64,000 nucleotides of DNA, from NCBI GenBank assembly GCA_035772785.1, contig JAOCPU010000005.1, positions 372,001 to 436,000 on the forward strand, given 5' to 3'. Source of the stretch: Phlebiopsis flavidoalba (lineage: Eukaryota > Basidiomycota > Agaricomycetes > Polyporales > Phanerochaetaceae). The notes beneath the pieces were generated by a model. The model had not been told where the DNA came from. It saw only the letters and a program-made list of their open reading frames with translations, and did no database searches. Shown here in pieces: positions 47,627 to 57,429 of this stretch. How positions within the stretch are numbered: position 1 is the first letter of the stretch; every line of letters begins with the position of its first letter. A program made the position numbers and the translations under genes.

Positions 47627-48262
47627 CATGAGCGGTATATTGCTACCAACTAGCCAGCTATTGTTAGAGAACAGCCATAAAGCGAGAAAAGAGCCCCACT
47701 TTCAAGTGCCCGCTGAAACAGCCGTCATCACAACATTGACTCTCTTTCATGGGGGGGGTAAGTTTTACCCTTTATTGGATTATCCACCCTACCCGGCCTC
47801 TATAGTCTCTGGACTTGAAGGTTAGTTTTCCATATAGCTATGTGTGCCCATAGCCCTCGACCGGTGATGTACTGGCCGTATCGCCAGTTGAGTTTGCGCT
47901 TGAAGTCCAACCCCTCCAAGGTCAGCGTCTTGATATCATCAGCAAAGCTGACCCTTCTACTGAGGCGTATCGTGTTGACGTGACTCCCAGGCTGACACAT
48001 GTTGACGACGTTAAGAGAGATGCACCAGTGTGGACAGTTTGACTACAGCGTGATCAGAATGGAGACCACTTCTCTACCGCGTATGCTAAGTCTGAAGCGG
48101 AGGCCAGAAATTCAGGCAAAAGCCTCGCAGTGTTCGAGAAACTGCCTCTCACCTAATCTTCAAGTTCGGATGTCCACACCCAGCACCGTCATGACATAAC
48201 TGCGTATTTCGCGAATGATGGCCGGTTCGAACTAAGCAACACTTTTCTAGACGCAGCCATTT
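47627..48262 (+). CDS. Uncharacterised protein, no known domain
   Basis: From MSGILLPTSQLLLENSHKAR (47627) the frame runs through EPHFQVPAETAVITTLTLFH and GGGKFYPLLDYPPYPASIVS. After a 33-bp intron (47822-47854, GTTAGT..CATAG) it continues PSTGDVLAVSPVEFALEVQP, RLDIISKADPSTEAYRVDVT, HVDDVKRDAPVWTVSLQRDQ, and in joined frames NGDHFSTAYAKSEAEARNSG, KSLAVFEKLPLTSSS, HRHDITAYFANDGRFELSNT, FLDAAI-stop near 48262. About 200 residues, with regular strand-like spacing and no signal peptide or membrane segment. The long agreement of reading frame with one short intron makes a real gene likely. I do not recognise the family. Confidence 0.5.
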
Positions 48263-49639
48263 AGATTTTTAGTAGAGCAGAGTACGAGTTTATTGTCAGC
48301 AAGAAACCAAGTCAAAGTAAGAGACACTTATTTTATCAGCGACTGCGGACCCGTGCTTATGAGCACAGCTTGGATATTACCACTTTCCCCGATCGTACGA
48401 CGTGTGCAGACACTGCGCCACAAAAATAGATAGCTATGGACTTCCATTGATCGGACACATCTTCTCAGCGTACTGCGCGAGAGCAAGGATAATGCGGACT
48501 CGAGAAACCTACGGCGCAGCAAACGGAGGGCAAAATGACCTCGTGTAACAAGGACGCCGCGCCCTGCCTAGTCCCGTCATGCGGCTGGGATACAAGGACC
48601 GATGCCGCGCGATACTGAGCACTGCGTACCGCGGCGAAAGTCAAACTACTGAGAATCTTGAGTGGGGTAGCCAATCTGTCATCTTTGAGGTCGCCACGGA
48701 CTGAGGTGCTAGCAACCCCACCCCAACAAGGGGCGTCACGCAGCACACGTTCAGACGTTGATCGAATATTGATCACGCTGCTACGCAGTCGGCGACCCAT
48801 CATGCATCATGTGAGACCATGTGCCTTGTTCGATTCAAAGTGCTCTTTCGATAGATCTACGCAGTGTGCTTTGTTAGCCGTCGCCACACAAAGCCATAGG
48901 CCCAACACTACGCCTGCCATTTTGGGACTCTTCCACTCTCGTAGTGCTATGCGTCGCCAGAGGCGACCGGTCAACACGGCTACTGTTTCTGATGCGCACT
49001 ACGGTATGTATCAAGCTACAAACAAAGACATGCTACTTTACGGATTTCTGGATTAGACGCGCACGTACTTGTATATCGCAGTGGAGTGCGGCCTCCGCCG
49101 GAATGGAGGGGCTTGGGGTTATCGACAACTGGCATCGGTGACTAAATCTGTTAAGGTCCCAGCAAGTATGGCAAGAGCCTTCAACAATTCTGGTAGGGTG
49201 CCGGGTTGTCGGAACAATTCGAAACACGTCGCTAGAAGCTTGCGACACTGCACCCTACCGCTCACCGGAGGGAGCCTCCAGCATCGTCAGTGTACTCGTC
49301 TCTCCCGGTCACGGCGGCTCTACAGCCCCGCGCAGAGCCGCTGGAGCGGTTGCAGTCATACGTAGTAGATGAAAGGCACAGTGACTCACATGTATATTAG
49401 AGTTCTGTGTATAGCCAGCAGCACAGTGGCCGCTGACCCACGGATTTGTCTTCATGCACCTGTTTCCGCCTCGGGGTCTGCATTGGGAGCCGTCGAAGTC
49501 CAAATTCCGTTGCAAATTCCTCGTCTTTGGAGGCGGTCTTTCCGACGTTGTCGGCGGTACAGGAAAAAAAGAAGTCCTCCAACAGACATAGACAAGCCTT
49601 CCGATACTGCTTACGATACAAAACCAACCAAGAAAGGAA
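48263..49639. other. Region of about 1.4 kb without a supported gene
   Basis: ORFs of 60-132 residues occur on both strands (the longest, plus 48658-49056, is rich in Arg and Ser), but none shows a motif or joins through good splice sites. Nothing else is seen. Confidence 0.4.
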
Positions 49640-50045
49640 CATCTATCGCATTACCGTTGCTTTGTACCGTAGCCGCGGTTGGTGCGTTGCGGTAACGGAC
49701 GCGGAAGGACTTGAGGCTGAGATTTTCGTGAAGTTGTGGCCCGAGCGCGGTAATAGTAGTGGATGCCGGTGGCAATGTTGGCCAGCTCAGGCTAGGGAGT
49801 GAAATTGAATAGGGCAACGATAAGGTGGGCCTAGCTGACATGGAGGAATTCCGATGGAAGTGGCACAGGGGTCGTCAAGAGAGCATTTTTCGAGTGGTGT
49901 CTGAGAAGACACAGAAGGAGTTGCGGGAGAGGGACTTGACTCATAGAGACTGCAATCGGCGCACACACACGACAATGACCGATCTATCAGGTAGAGGAGG
50001 AGTCACAGTCGATGAGCCGCGAAACAAAAAAGCAAAATTTGAATG
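49640..50045 (+). CDS. Possible 3' part of an uncharacterised gene with basic C-terminus
   Basis: Joined frames read ITVALYRSRGWCVAVTDAEG and GLEAEIFVKLWPE, with a parallel frame VIVVDAGGNVGQLRLGSEIE (49752-49810). Then comes MEEFRWKWHRGRQESIFRVV (from 49841), ending EPRNKKAKFE-stop at 50044-50046. The end looks like a nuclear localisation tail. I recognise no family, and the 5' part was not found. Confidence 0.2.
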
Positions 50046-51369
50046 ATAACCAAAGTTGACTCGCTCCACCGCTAAACCGCACGGTTGATAGGATGTCCTG
50101 TCTGCTGCCTTGACACGTCAGTCTATGGATCGGACGACTGAAAGCGTCCCCCCCCATGAATGGCTGTGAATCGGATCATTTGCAGAAGTTACAGAAGGGG
50201 CTGCCTATACCTCGGCTCTATATCGAGGCCATGATATGAAAGACGATCACGATATTCGAGCGAAGGATTGCTATCGGGGATACTGCTGAAACGAAGGACC
50301 GTGATATATCATATCTACCCATCATTTTATGTTTCCGAAAAAAAGCCCAGGCCAAATGGCTACGTCGTACCACTTTCATGATATATCCGTATCACAAAAG
50401 GACAGTAGTGGATTGGAAGGCGTTCGAGATTCCTTGGTCACGGGTGGAACCATAACTATAGCTTAAACGTTTGATATTCGTAGGGAGCGTATCGTCCTTG
50501 ACCTAGAAATATCTCAGCCCATACCCCCCCGACTACCCACCCTCTTTTGACTCCCGTCGACCCCCCTCAGTAGACCCCACCACATTTGAGCACATCCGCA
50601 TCTATTGACTCCTACTGTGTCGCCCTGGACTTAACGATCCTCCTCTCCCTGCGACGACCGCGACCACCACACCGGCAACCCCGGGACTGCGCACCCGCAT
50701 TGATTCGTCCGACTCCTCGCCCCCATCCCGGTCCGTTTTCTTCTGGACCCCGGTACCAGATCCGCCCTCCGCTGTATTGCAGATTCCTGTTACGACAGGG
50801 CTGCGCCCCCCATCAACGTGGCCTAGTGAGCTGGGGGTGTGGTTTGGCAACTAGCGCCGTGTCCCGGCCACTGAGTACTCAAGATTTTCAGCCACTCCCC
50901 TGCACACGTAATTTTTTTTTTTATTTTTTTTTTTTAGATCAAGCTACTGTCCGCTCGGATTTCCTCGCTGAAGCATGTCCAATCCAGCGTTACCTAAAAA
51001 CAGCGTGCAGCACCGTTGACGTGACCGTCAGCGGTGCGCGCGTCTGGCTTTGCCCTGCAACCACACACACGACGCAACTAAGCCCTACTGTGCGAACAGC
51101 ACTAAGGCTTACATAATTTATGACTGTACACACTCCTCCACCTATCACGCAGAAACATCATAGAGCGCTCGGGGTCGATGTATAACCAGAACGAGCCACT
51201 AGAAGAAACGGCACGTGTAGAAATACTTTTGGGCCGCACGCACGGTGAGCTTCCGTTGTCCTGGAATCTCATTTGATAAGCTCATATGCTGGCCATCGTG
51301 GGACTCATTCTAAACAGCTAGGCTATCTAGCTTCACAACATCACAGGAGTGAATACAACTGCCAAAAAT
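50046..51369. other. Intergenic region upstream of the phosphatase gene
   Basis: No gene is supported. It contains the odd T-rich tract at 50908-50937 and a Pro/Arg-rich ORF (50586-51116) that reads through that tract and has no motif. The 51273-51476 ORF may carry the first exon of the phosphatase gene. Confidence 0.4.
50908..50937 (+). repeat. T-rich tract shaped like a tiny intron
   Basis: The tract is GTAA, eleven T, A, twelve T, AG. It is 30 bases long and begins with GT and ends with AG, but it has no branch-point-like text. Similar in build to the tract at 52617-52650. Confidence 0.7.
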
Positions 51370-53481
51370 ATGGACCAAAAGGTATGACCTTCGAGACGCT
51401 CGCGGGTTCGCGGCTTAACAATATTGGAACAGGCGCACCGTTGGCCTATGTACCCTGTCGCTTTCAACTACCCTGAGCACTTCGAGCAACTTCTGGCGCA
51501 GCAGGCCCTGTACGCTAAACGTCAAGCATGGTGGCCCATGTCGAACGGCCAACCTCGCCATTCTCGAAGAGAAGAGAGCCATTTCTTTAGATGGCCCTAC
51601 CCTCCTTTAGGGTATCTCGCGACCCCGGAACACTCCAGGAGGATATCTCAATTGCAATATCCTCACCGCTTACAACATTAACCACCCCAACCTGCAGAAG
51701 GCCCATTTGTCCCCGAACCCAGCCCCTCCTATTAAGACCTCTCGGATGGAGCCACCCGATCTGAAGTGCGTATTCAACTCATAGCCTGCCTTTCCGACTA
51801 AACCAAATACACAGTATTTCCGTGATGATACCATTTGAACTCATTATTGCCGTTACGACCCCATCTGATACCCGCTGTGCAACCCTCTCACCGAACCCAC
51901 CATCGTGTTTCGAGATACCCCTTCGTACCAATTACACCACATTAATATCAGTTCCACCTCAACTCATGGGCGCCTCCCATTTGCTCACCCCACCCACACC
52001 GCTTTCATCTCTGCACACGAAACCATCGAGGCCGGCTAGTGCAGGGCTTTGTCAATCTTCTGTGTGGGAACCAGAAACTGATGCGAAAGACCCTCTCCCT
52101 CTCATCCGAGTCTCTCCGACGCGGCGGTTCAACGCTAATTCAAATGACGACACTTTAGCGGGTAAGAAACCAGGGAACGTCCAAACAATATCGGTGCCCC
52201 GACGCTCGCTCCCCGACGCTTCTCCTCCATCTGAGCACTCACACACAGGGAGCCCAAACGAAGAGCGAAAAGTCCTCACCAAGTTCCCGCTCCGTGCGTC
52301 CTACGCCATACTGCGTCACGCGGAAGTGGCGGAACAAGCGGACATGTAAAATCTCTTGCCTCCCCATGCAGAATCATATCATCGCCAACTTTGGCGTCAG
52401 TCATCCATCGTTCAGTTCCTATGCCACCACCGGGTACAATGACGAAATCTTTCTTCGATGATGGGAACAGAGTGCAGATGTCGGCCCTTGGTGCCTCAGA
52501 GATTGGGCAACCTGTTTTTGTCCTCCTGTCCAGGCAAGAAAGGTATGACATGGTCGTTCCTGTCCCTTTTCGCTATTCTTGAGGGGATCAATCATGGGGG
52601 GGGGGGGGGGGGGGGGTGTTTTTTTTTATTTTTTTTTTTAACGATTTTAGGCGGCCCAGTCAATGGCAGACGGGTGGTGCGTATGCCGGGATCTTAACGC
52701 AAGATCTCAGGCGTATCAAAGAACCTCGGCGTGGGTTGTGTGGTGTGGTATGTCCAAGCATATCAGTATTTTGATGCCGCCCTCGTTGCTTACGAGGAAT
52801 GCCCGCCGCCCGCAGCTGTCTCGACGACGAGGCTGAGCTCCAATACCTCGGCGCGCCGTGGGAGGAATACGCATGCGTCGCTGATGAGCTGGTTTGGACG
52901 TGCTCGGTTCGTTCGTAGCGTCTACGCGTGTCGCTCGGCTTCCCGCTGATGATGCCATGTGCACAGGATCCCCACCCCAGAGGGCCTCGCGCCGGCCGAC
53001 CCTGCGGCCCTTGACGGCCACCTTACGCGACTCATAGAGGCTTACACACTTAAATGGGTTCGCGGTACGCCAATATTAGTGCATTGCCGCGGAGGAGTTG
53101 GCCGCGCAGGCCTAGTCGCCTGCTGCTGGGCGTTAAAGTTAGGACTGACTCTGCGGCTGGGATTGAGACGCAGCCCAGCTATTCGTCGCGGCTCTCATTC
53201 ACGGCGCCAGAAGACTTGTCAGATATCCCGCCGCCAGTCGAGACACATCCACATCAAGGCGGGACTACTCTCCAGCTTGTGGACCCGGGTGATTACGCTC
53301 ACCGTCGCAGGCTAAATGTTTTAAATTTTAACGGGAGTTTTGTTTGGATTACAAGGCGGTCGAAACATCATTTGAACAGGTCAAATTTTTAGTCGATTAT
53401 GTCGAATTCTTGCGCAAGAAGTCACAGGACCGGGATATCACCGTTGGTTCTGTGATGGACCATGACACCAGGCTGCGATGA
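51370..53481 (+). CDS. Protein-tyrosine/dual-specificity phosphatase, cytoplasmic
   Basis: The N-terminal part reads HRWPMYPVAFNYPEHFEQLL and AQQALYAKRQAWWPMSNGQ (51440-51550). After frame changes come GYLNCNILTAYNINHPNLQK and APPIKTSRMEPPDLK (51640-51770). A disordered middle contains SSVWEPETDAKDPLPLIRVS (52060-52115) and SLPDASPPSEHSHTGSPNEE (52210-52270). The C-terminal part has WYVQAYQYFDAALVAYEECP (52747-52805), HRIPTPEGLAPADPAALDGH (52961-53020), LTRLIEAYTL, then ILVHCRGGVGRAGLVACCWA (53073-53130), the HC(X5)R active-site loop with Cys and Arg intact and Ala where Ser/Thr is usual. It ends VKFLVDYVEFLRKKSQDRD and VMDHDTRLR-stop at 53479-53481. The start at 51370 may be internal. Targets are unknown. 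A G21/T tract (52596-52639) lies inside the gene. Confidence 0.8.
52596..52650 (+). repeat. G21 run followed by T-rich tract inside the phosphatase gene
   Basis: Twenty-one G (52596-52616) are followed by TG, nine T, A, eleven T, AACGATTTTAG. The part from 52616 (GTGTTT) to 52650 (TTTTAG) can be read as an intron with GT..AG ends. The G run itself has no place in the surrounding coding text and reads as poly-Gly. Confidence 0.8.
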
Positions 53482-53986
53482 TGTATGGACCATACGAATA
53501 TTGTGACGACAAACTACACCTACTTCTGTAGATCACTCTTCTATAATCTGTCAGATATGCCTAATCTTTTGTAGCAGCCGCATTCCAAATTGTACCGCAG
53601 AAATTATGATGTATTGCGCGGAGAGATGGGAGATGACGGGACCACATGGTTACATTAAAGTTACGGTAGGTACACTACTATCACAACAGGATTACGATGG
53701 CGCCAGAGGGGCTGAGTGCGAGGATTATCACAAAGTGGGGGACCAGACATAGGGCATACGAGTCTAGGAATACAAAGAAACCGAGAAAGAGATGATTATG
53801 CGACCGTGCGCGGGTAGTAGTCCGGAGCACCGACGAGAAATCGTGCGAGAGATGAGAAGGATCTAGAGTCCATTTGGCTTATATGAAATTGGGGCAGCGA
53901 TAAATAGTCTAGGGTTTTGTCAGTATGTACGCATGACATATTGAATAGTTTGATTACTGACTCATTATTCGCGGGTGCCTGATGAA
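53482..53986. other. Spacer between convergent phosphatase and small CX8C gene
   Basis: AT-rich 3' flanking sequence of both genes. I see no gene. Confidence 0.5.
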
Positions 53987-54383
53987 TCAGTTGTACCCAC
54001 GCCGCCGGTTGGCTTGTAGTTGGTCGAGAGTGGTCTTGGCGGCTTCTTCCATTGCAAACGCTCTGCTTCTTGCGCTAACTGCGCGGGCGTAGTCTACTGT
54101 ACTGAGCACCCGCGGACGTGGAAGACAAGAAGGAGTGCTGAGCATCTTGGCAAGGTCGAAAATGGGGTGGACTTACTGTAAGTGATAGCAGTCCAGACGA
54201 CTTATGACAGCGTCGCAGGAGGGCCAGCGGTAGTGTACGTTTTTCTCCCAGGTCAGCATCTTTGTGCCGCCATTAGATTGGAGGAAGTTGTTTCAGTTGC
54301 ATGCGCCAAGTCTATAAATTGATGTTATTCACGAGAAGACCTAAAATGTTCGGGAAATTGGAGACTCAACGGCTGTCAGACAT
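53987..54383 (-). CDS. Small uncharacterised protein with a CX8C motif
   Basis: The minus strand reads MSDS at 54383. A 59-bp intron (54313-54370, ending TTTATAG) follows, then HLAHATET. One frame change leads to NFLQSNGGTKMLTWEKNVHY and RWPSCDAVISRLDCYHL (54290-54186). A 75-bp intron (GTAAGT..CTCAG, about 54110-54184) is followed by HTVDYARAVSARSRAFAMEE and AAKTTLDQLQANRRRGYN-stop at 53987. The spliced product is about 92 residues. The two Cys lie eight residues apart (CDAVISRLDC), after a Trp-rich segment. The C-terminal half is a likely helix, rich in Ala, Arg and Glu. It has clean GTAAGT and AG splice sites. It is a convincing small gene, but I do not recognise the family. A mitochondrial or nuclear small helper protein would be possible; nothing proves it. 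Confidence 0.55.
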
Positions 54384-54579
54384 GTCTATGGCGGTTGGTT
54401 GAGGTTTGAGTGGATGAGGTAGAGCAGAGGATGGGGATGAGTGGAGGGAAGAAGAAAGAGACTGAACGATGCGCTTCGTCGGTTGTGGTCAACACATTAT
54501 TTTATATTCCATTTTCATGACCGTAGCTGGAGTCTGGAGTTCGGTCATTAGTGGGCCCGGAGCTCTCACAACAGGACCA

Positions 54580-55390
54580 GTCAAACCATGGATTTCAACC
54601 ATGATCAAGGAACGTATAGCCCACCTCTGTGGGATCAGTAACAGCTGCCGGTTCCGAGGCGGCACACATGCGAGAGTCAGCTAAGTCCGCCGCAGGAGCA
54701 GTGCCTCCCCGACATCTCCCTAGAAGGAATCACACCGTCAGTACGCGCCCACGTACTCGTCAAAACCACTTGTCGCTCGACTTAGTGATTGTCAGGGCAG
54801 CAGCCCGTCGACGGACTTAGAACTGAACACATGCGCGACCGCGACCCGGGGACTGACTTGGCGACGTGTACGCTAAAGCCGCTGTATGACGCTAGCTGCT
54901 GCAGATATCAAACGAGGATGGAATCCGCTTGCCATTCACACCTTCCGGGATTGCTGTGCCCGCATGCTAGCCACAATTGTGTGGCATTTGCAATCCCACA
55001 CTGCGCTTGCATTCCGGTCTTTCTTAGACATATTCTTCAATTGCTGCGCAAGAGTGGAATACGCGTATACCTGTCGAGTCACCGAGACGTCAGCCTACCG
55101 AAGCTCTCGCAAGTGGTGGTGACCGGTCAAAACAGTGGACGATGTCGACTATCTTTAGACGCGCTTCCAAACTATACCTGAACCTGCCCGGATTCAGACA
55201 ATCAACCGTGATCTGATTCCGCGCGCTGGTACAAGCGCTATACACAAACAGGCTCAACAACAGCAACTGCAGCGTGCTCGAGATCTACTAATACGAGGAC
55301 ACATGCCAGGCTCCCGAACGCGAGTATTTCTCACCTCTCAGTGTAGCAACTCGTGTATTTCCACAGAATGGTGAATAACGGTTTCCTGAA
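54580..55390 (+). other. Possible broken coding segments of an uncharacterised gene
   Basis: Plus-strand segments that may belong together are MDFNHDQGTYSPPLWDQ (54588), SEAAHMRES, GITPSVRAHVLVKTT (about 54725-54775), RGWNPLAIHTFRDCCARMLA and TIVWHLQSHTALAFRSFLDI (54910-55035), FFNCCARVEYAYTCRVTETS (55030-55090), TVDDVDYL, and QAQQQQLQRARDLLIRGHMP (about 55250-55310). The middle part is rich in Cys and aromatic residues. I recognise no domain. Confidence that it is one gene is low. Confidence 0.3.
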
Positions 55391-57429
55391 TGGTCCTTGG
55401 GTTGCCTGCGAAACCAGAGCATGAACACTACTCTTGTTGTAACGGAAGGTCTGAAGCACTGGCAGGGATCAGTTCAATTGTGACCGTCTCGTATGATGAA
55501 CGGCATCTTCTAAACAGTCAAAACTTAGCGGCATGCACACATGATGCATAGCCCTTACGTACCACCGGAAGTTGCCACACGCCACGATGATATAATTATC
55601 GTTATCGTTCCACAGCCATAGGCAAGTCCCAGGACCATGAACCAGATGTCATTACACTGACGATCGTCTGGAAGAAGGTCTTCAAATGATATGGGAGTAT
55701 AGCCTTCGACACTGTATGAGTCAACCGCGTCGCATGGCGGTTGCCGTGGTCCCGAACGTTCTATTGACTTGCCCCTAGGACAGGATTCAACTCAGGCGAA
55801 TCAACTCCCGGGTCGGCCCCAATCTTGCCTCCACTCGGCAGGGAGTATGTCAAAAACTTCACCCTCCATCTACCTGTCAGCGCCCGGGAGTTTCTGTGAG
55901 TCTTTCACCGGCTATCGTAGCCACTGTTACCTGAGGCTCATAGGGGGTCGCCGCCTCGAGCGACTCGGTTGGCTCTTCAGCACACACCGGGGCATTTGTG
56001 ACACGCTTTACTGCTCCACGAGGCAGATGTCTTCCCCACACCCGGCGATTAACGAAACTATCGGCCGCCTTTCCTTTGTTCTGCCATTAAAGCGGCACAG
56101 GTTTGTCACTGCTCCCTCCGCCCCAAGCGCTATCACAGAAGAAGATTCCCCTGACCGCAAGACTGAAGATTGGACACTTGCGCGCGCTGGCGATTGAAAA
56201 TCTCTCAATGCGTTGCCATGCGGAGAGCAGCGGACATTTATCTTGGCTTATTTAACCTGATGTTCCAATGGTTTCTGTACCAAATATTTTGTGTTCGTTC
56301 GCTCGCTAAACCTGTTAGAACAGGTGGCCTTGCGATCCGCGCTGTCTTGCACGATCCGCGCTGTCTTACCCCATGGTCTCCTATGTACCGACACGCCGCG
56401 CTGTCCATAAAGGTCAGCATGATGGTAAGAGACTGTTCACAGTTTTGGTGTATGTAGTCGGAGAGCTGACATGCCTCCTTACCCACAAGTGAGGCCTTCT
56501 CCCCTGCAGAAGAAAACCGTTAGGTTGCGCCTAGCGGAGTGGCATATGGACGAGCTTGCTACACTCTCACTGCGTGCTGTTCCGCCGCAGTTCACATCTG
56601 TCCCAGTGCGGCTACTTATCTCTTCTCCTTGACCACGTCCTGCCTCCCTTTGAGCGTGTCGAGAGCCGACGACAAGTCGGCATGTATGACTCTGAATTCT
56701 CGGTATGCCCCGTCCACCGTTCGTCTACCCCACCCAGAGTACTCGTTGTCTTTACTTTCTCTCCGTGTACCGTAGTTCTGTCTGTACAGCCTTACGAGCT
56801 ACTCGGCGTTGGAGACAGTCATCCTGGCGTTTTTCTACCGCAGCCGAATTTTATACAACAACTTCTGTGAGACGTCCAATGACCGTCTGCCAGCGCAGGC
56901 CAACACTCTACATCTACTCCAGCTAGTCGCCACAGCATAGCACCGACAGAAGCAATCCGGAGGACCTACAAGCGAAACGCGCTATCCGCGCCTACTCCGT
57001 ACTACTCGCAATCGCTAGGAGTCAGAAGGGTGGAGCATGGCCACCTTGGGGTGCTAATTGGCCAGGGCTTGAAGGATCCTCCAGATACTAATGAAGTCGG
57101 AGTCTCTTTGGCATCCGGAGGGCTGGAACACCGTCTCTGGCATCCTTTCAAGTCTACCGGTCACTTTGTTTGGTCGCCCATAATATACCGTAGCCTGTCC
57201 CTAAAATCGATTTTTTATGTCCTCCGCGAGAGCAAGCCGCCTGGGCACTTTGCAGCCGCCGCGATAAGATTGGCTCTCTGTCTCGTTATCTTGGTATTAC
57301 CATATATGGCCTCGTCGCTCGAACCCATTCTGCTACCGCTCGTCGCATTTCTGGCCTTTCTAGCCATTGCTTTATCCTGGGTCTTCCACCTACATCGCCC
57401 CTTCTCCTCTATAATACTCAGTTTTCTGA
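55391..57429. other. Gene-poor region of about 2 kb
   Basis: No supported gene. ORFs at 55769-56197, 56539-56870 and 57030-57530 (+) show no motif; the last has a hydrophobic stretch that may be chance CT-rich promoter sequence. A short direct repeat of GATCCGCGCTGTCTT lies at 56335-56371. The 100 bases before 57430 are strongly pyrimidine-rich with a TATAAT at 57410-57415, as in a promoter. Confidence 0.4.
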
